Source of the DNA: Dehalococcoidia bacterium
GTDB lineage: Bacteria > Chloroflexota > Dehalococcoidia > GIF9 > UBA5629
Assembly (NCBI GenBank): GCA_016927965.1
Contig: JAFGLP010000106.1
Coordinates: forward strand, 1-6,397
Direction: 5' to 3'
DNA length: 6,397 nt
The notes under the pieces: model-generated
Databases searched by the model: none
What the model was told of the DNA's origin: nothing
The model's input: the letters and a program-made list of their open reading frames with translations, nothing else
In this document: positions 6,259 through 6,397 of the stretch, piece after piece
Numbering within the stretch: position 1 is the stretch's first letter
Layout of the letters: the number at the start of each line of letters is the position of its first letter
Translations under genes and position numbers: made by a program

Positions 6259-6396
6259 TCACTTAACAGGCGAAAATTTTACAAAATCATCGGTATCGTG
6301 ACTGCACAGCACAACAATATTTCCCCTGTTTTGTAATACGGTCTTTCTAAGTTTTTCTTTAGTTTGCATGGCTTGCCGGTGATTGATATGGGCGAA
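6259..6396 (-). CDS. C-terminal fragment, possibly a metallo-beta-lactamase-fold hydrolase (5' end outside window)
   Basis: A minus-strand frame is open from the right edge to a TGA at 6261-6259 and gives 45 residues. The stretch GNIVVLCSHDTDDFVKF has a hydrophobic strand followed by SHD, resembling the last strand and metal-site His region of metallo-beta-lactamase-fold hydrolases (lactonase or glyoxalase II-like). HINHRQAMQTKEKLRK before it looks like the preceding helix. Too little is visible to name the substrate. It is co-directional with proS, but a 159-nt gap and a candidate promoter suggest separate transcription. An internal ATG at 6369 could start a 36-residue peptide, but a truncated larger gene is more likely. 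Confidence 0.6.
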   Translation of the reverse strand, partial: FAHINHRQAMQTKEKLRKTVLQNRGNIVVLCSHDTDDFVKFSPVK

Positions 6397-6397
6397 C

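Overview
This 6.4 kb window reads as bacterial chromosome at roughly 50% GC. The best guess is a Chloroflexota member related to Dehalococcoidia. That placement rests on general resemblance of the prolyl-tRNA synthetase and on the mix of gene types; it is a judgement from memory, not a search result. No mobile element, CRISPR array, tRNA or rRNA gene is visible.

Layout, left to right. Bases 1-141 hold the Gly/His/Arg-rich tail of a plus-strand gene that enters from the left. It meets the minus-strand genes tail to tail across a perfect 13-bp terminator hairpin (170-199) that can serve both directions. All other genes are on the minus strand: a lipoprotein with two Ig/PKD-like repeats (208-948); a two-domain protein joining a 2H phosphoesterase (2'-5' RNA ligase-like) to a calcineurin-type metallophosphoesterase with an eroded active site (1118-2359); an aldehyde dehydrogenase (2488-4041); prolyl-tRNA synthetase proS (4402-6099); and the C-terminal end of a gene that runs off the right edge (6259-6396), possibly a metallo-beta-lactamase-fold hydrolase.

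The most interesting part is the 360-base non-coding stretch between proS and the aldehyde dehydrogenase. It carries a good sigma70-like promoter (TTGACA, 17 nt, TAGCAT) and then a structured leader. The leader has the two conserved blocks I remember from the E. coli moaA molybdenum-cofactor (Moco) riboswitch, GCCTCCC and TGGAAAGG, 5 nt apart as in E. coli, with a closing P1 helix and two GAAA-capped hairpins. I therefore call a Moco-family riboswitch controlling an aldehyde dehydrogenase that does not itself use molybdenum. A downstream pyrimidine tract can pair either with the 3' strand of P1 or with the Shine-Dalgarno sequence, which suggests control of translation.

The genes do not form one obvious pathway. 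Separate promoters and a strong terminator after the aldehyde dehydrogenase suggest mostly independent units. The plausible functional link is regulatory: a Moco-independent aldehyde oxidising enzyme whose synthesis responds to Moco (or tungsten cofactor) status.
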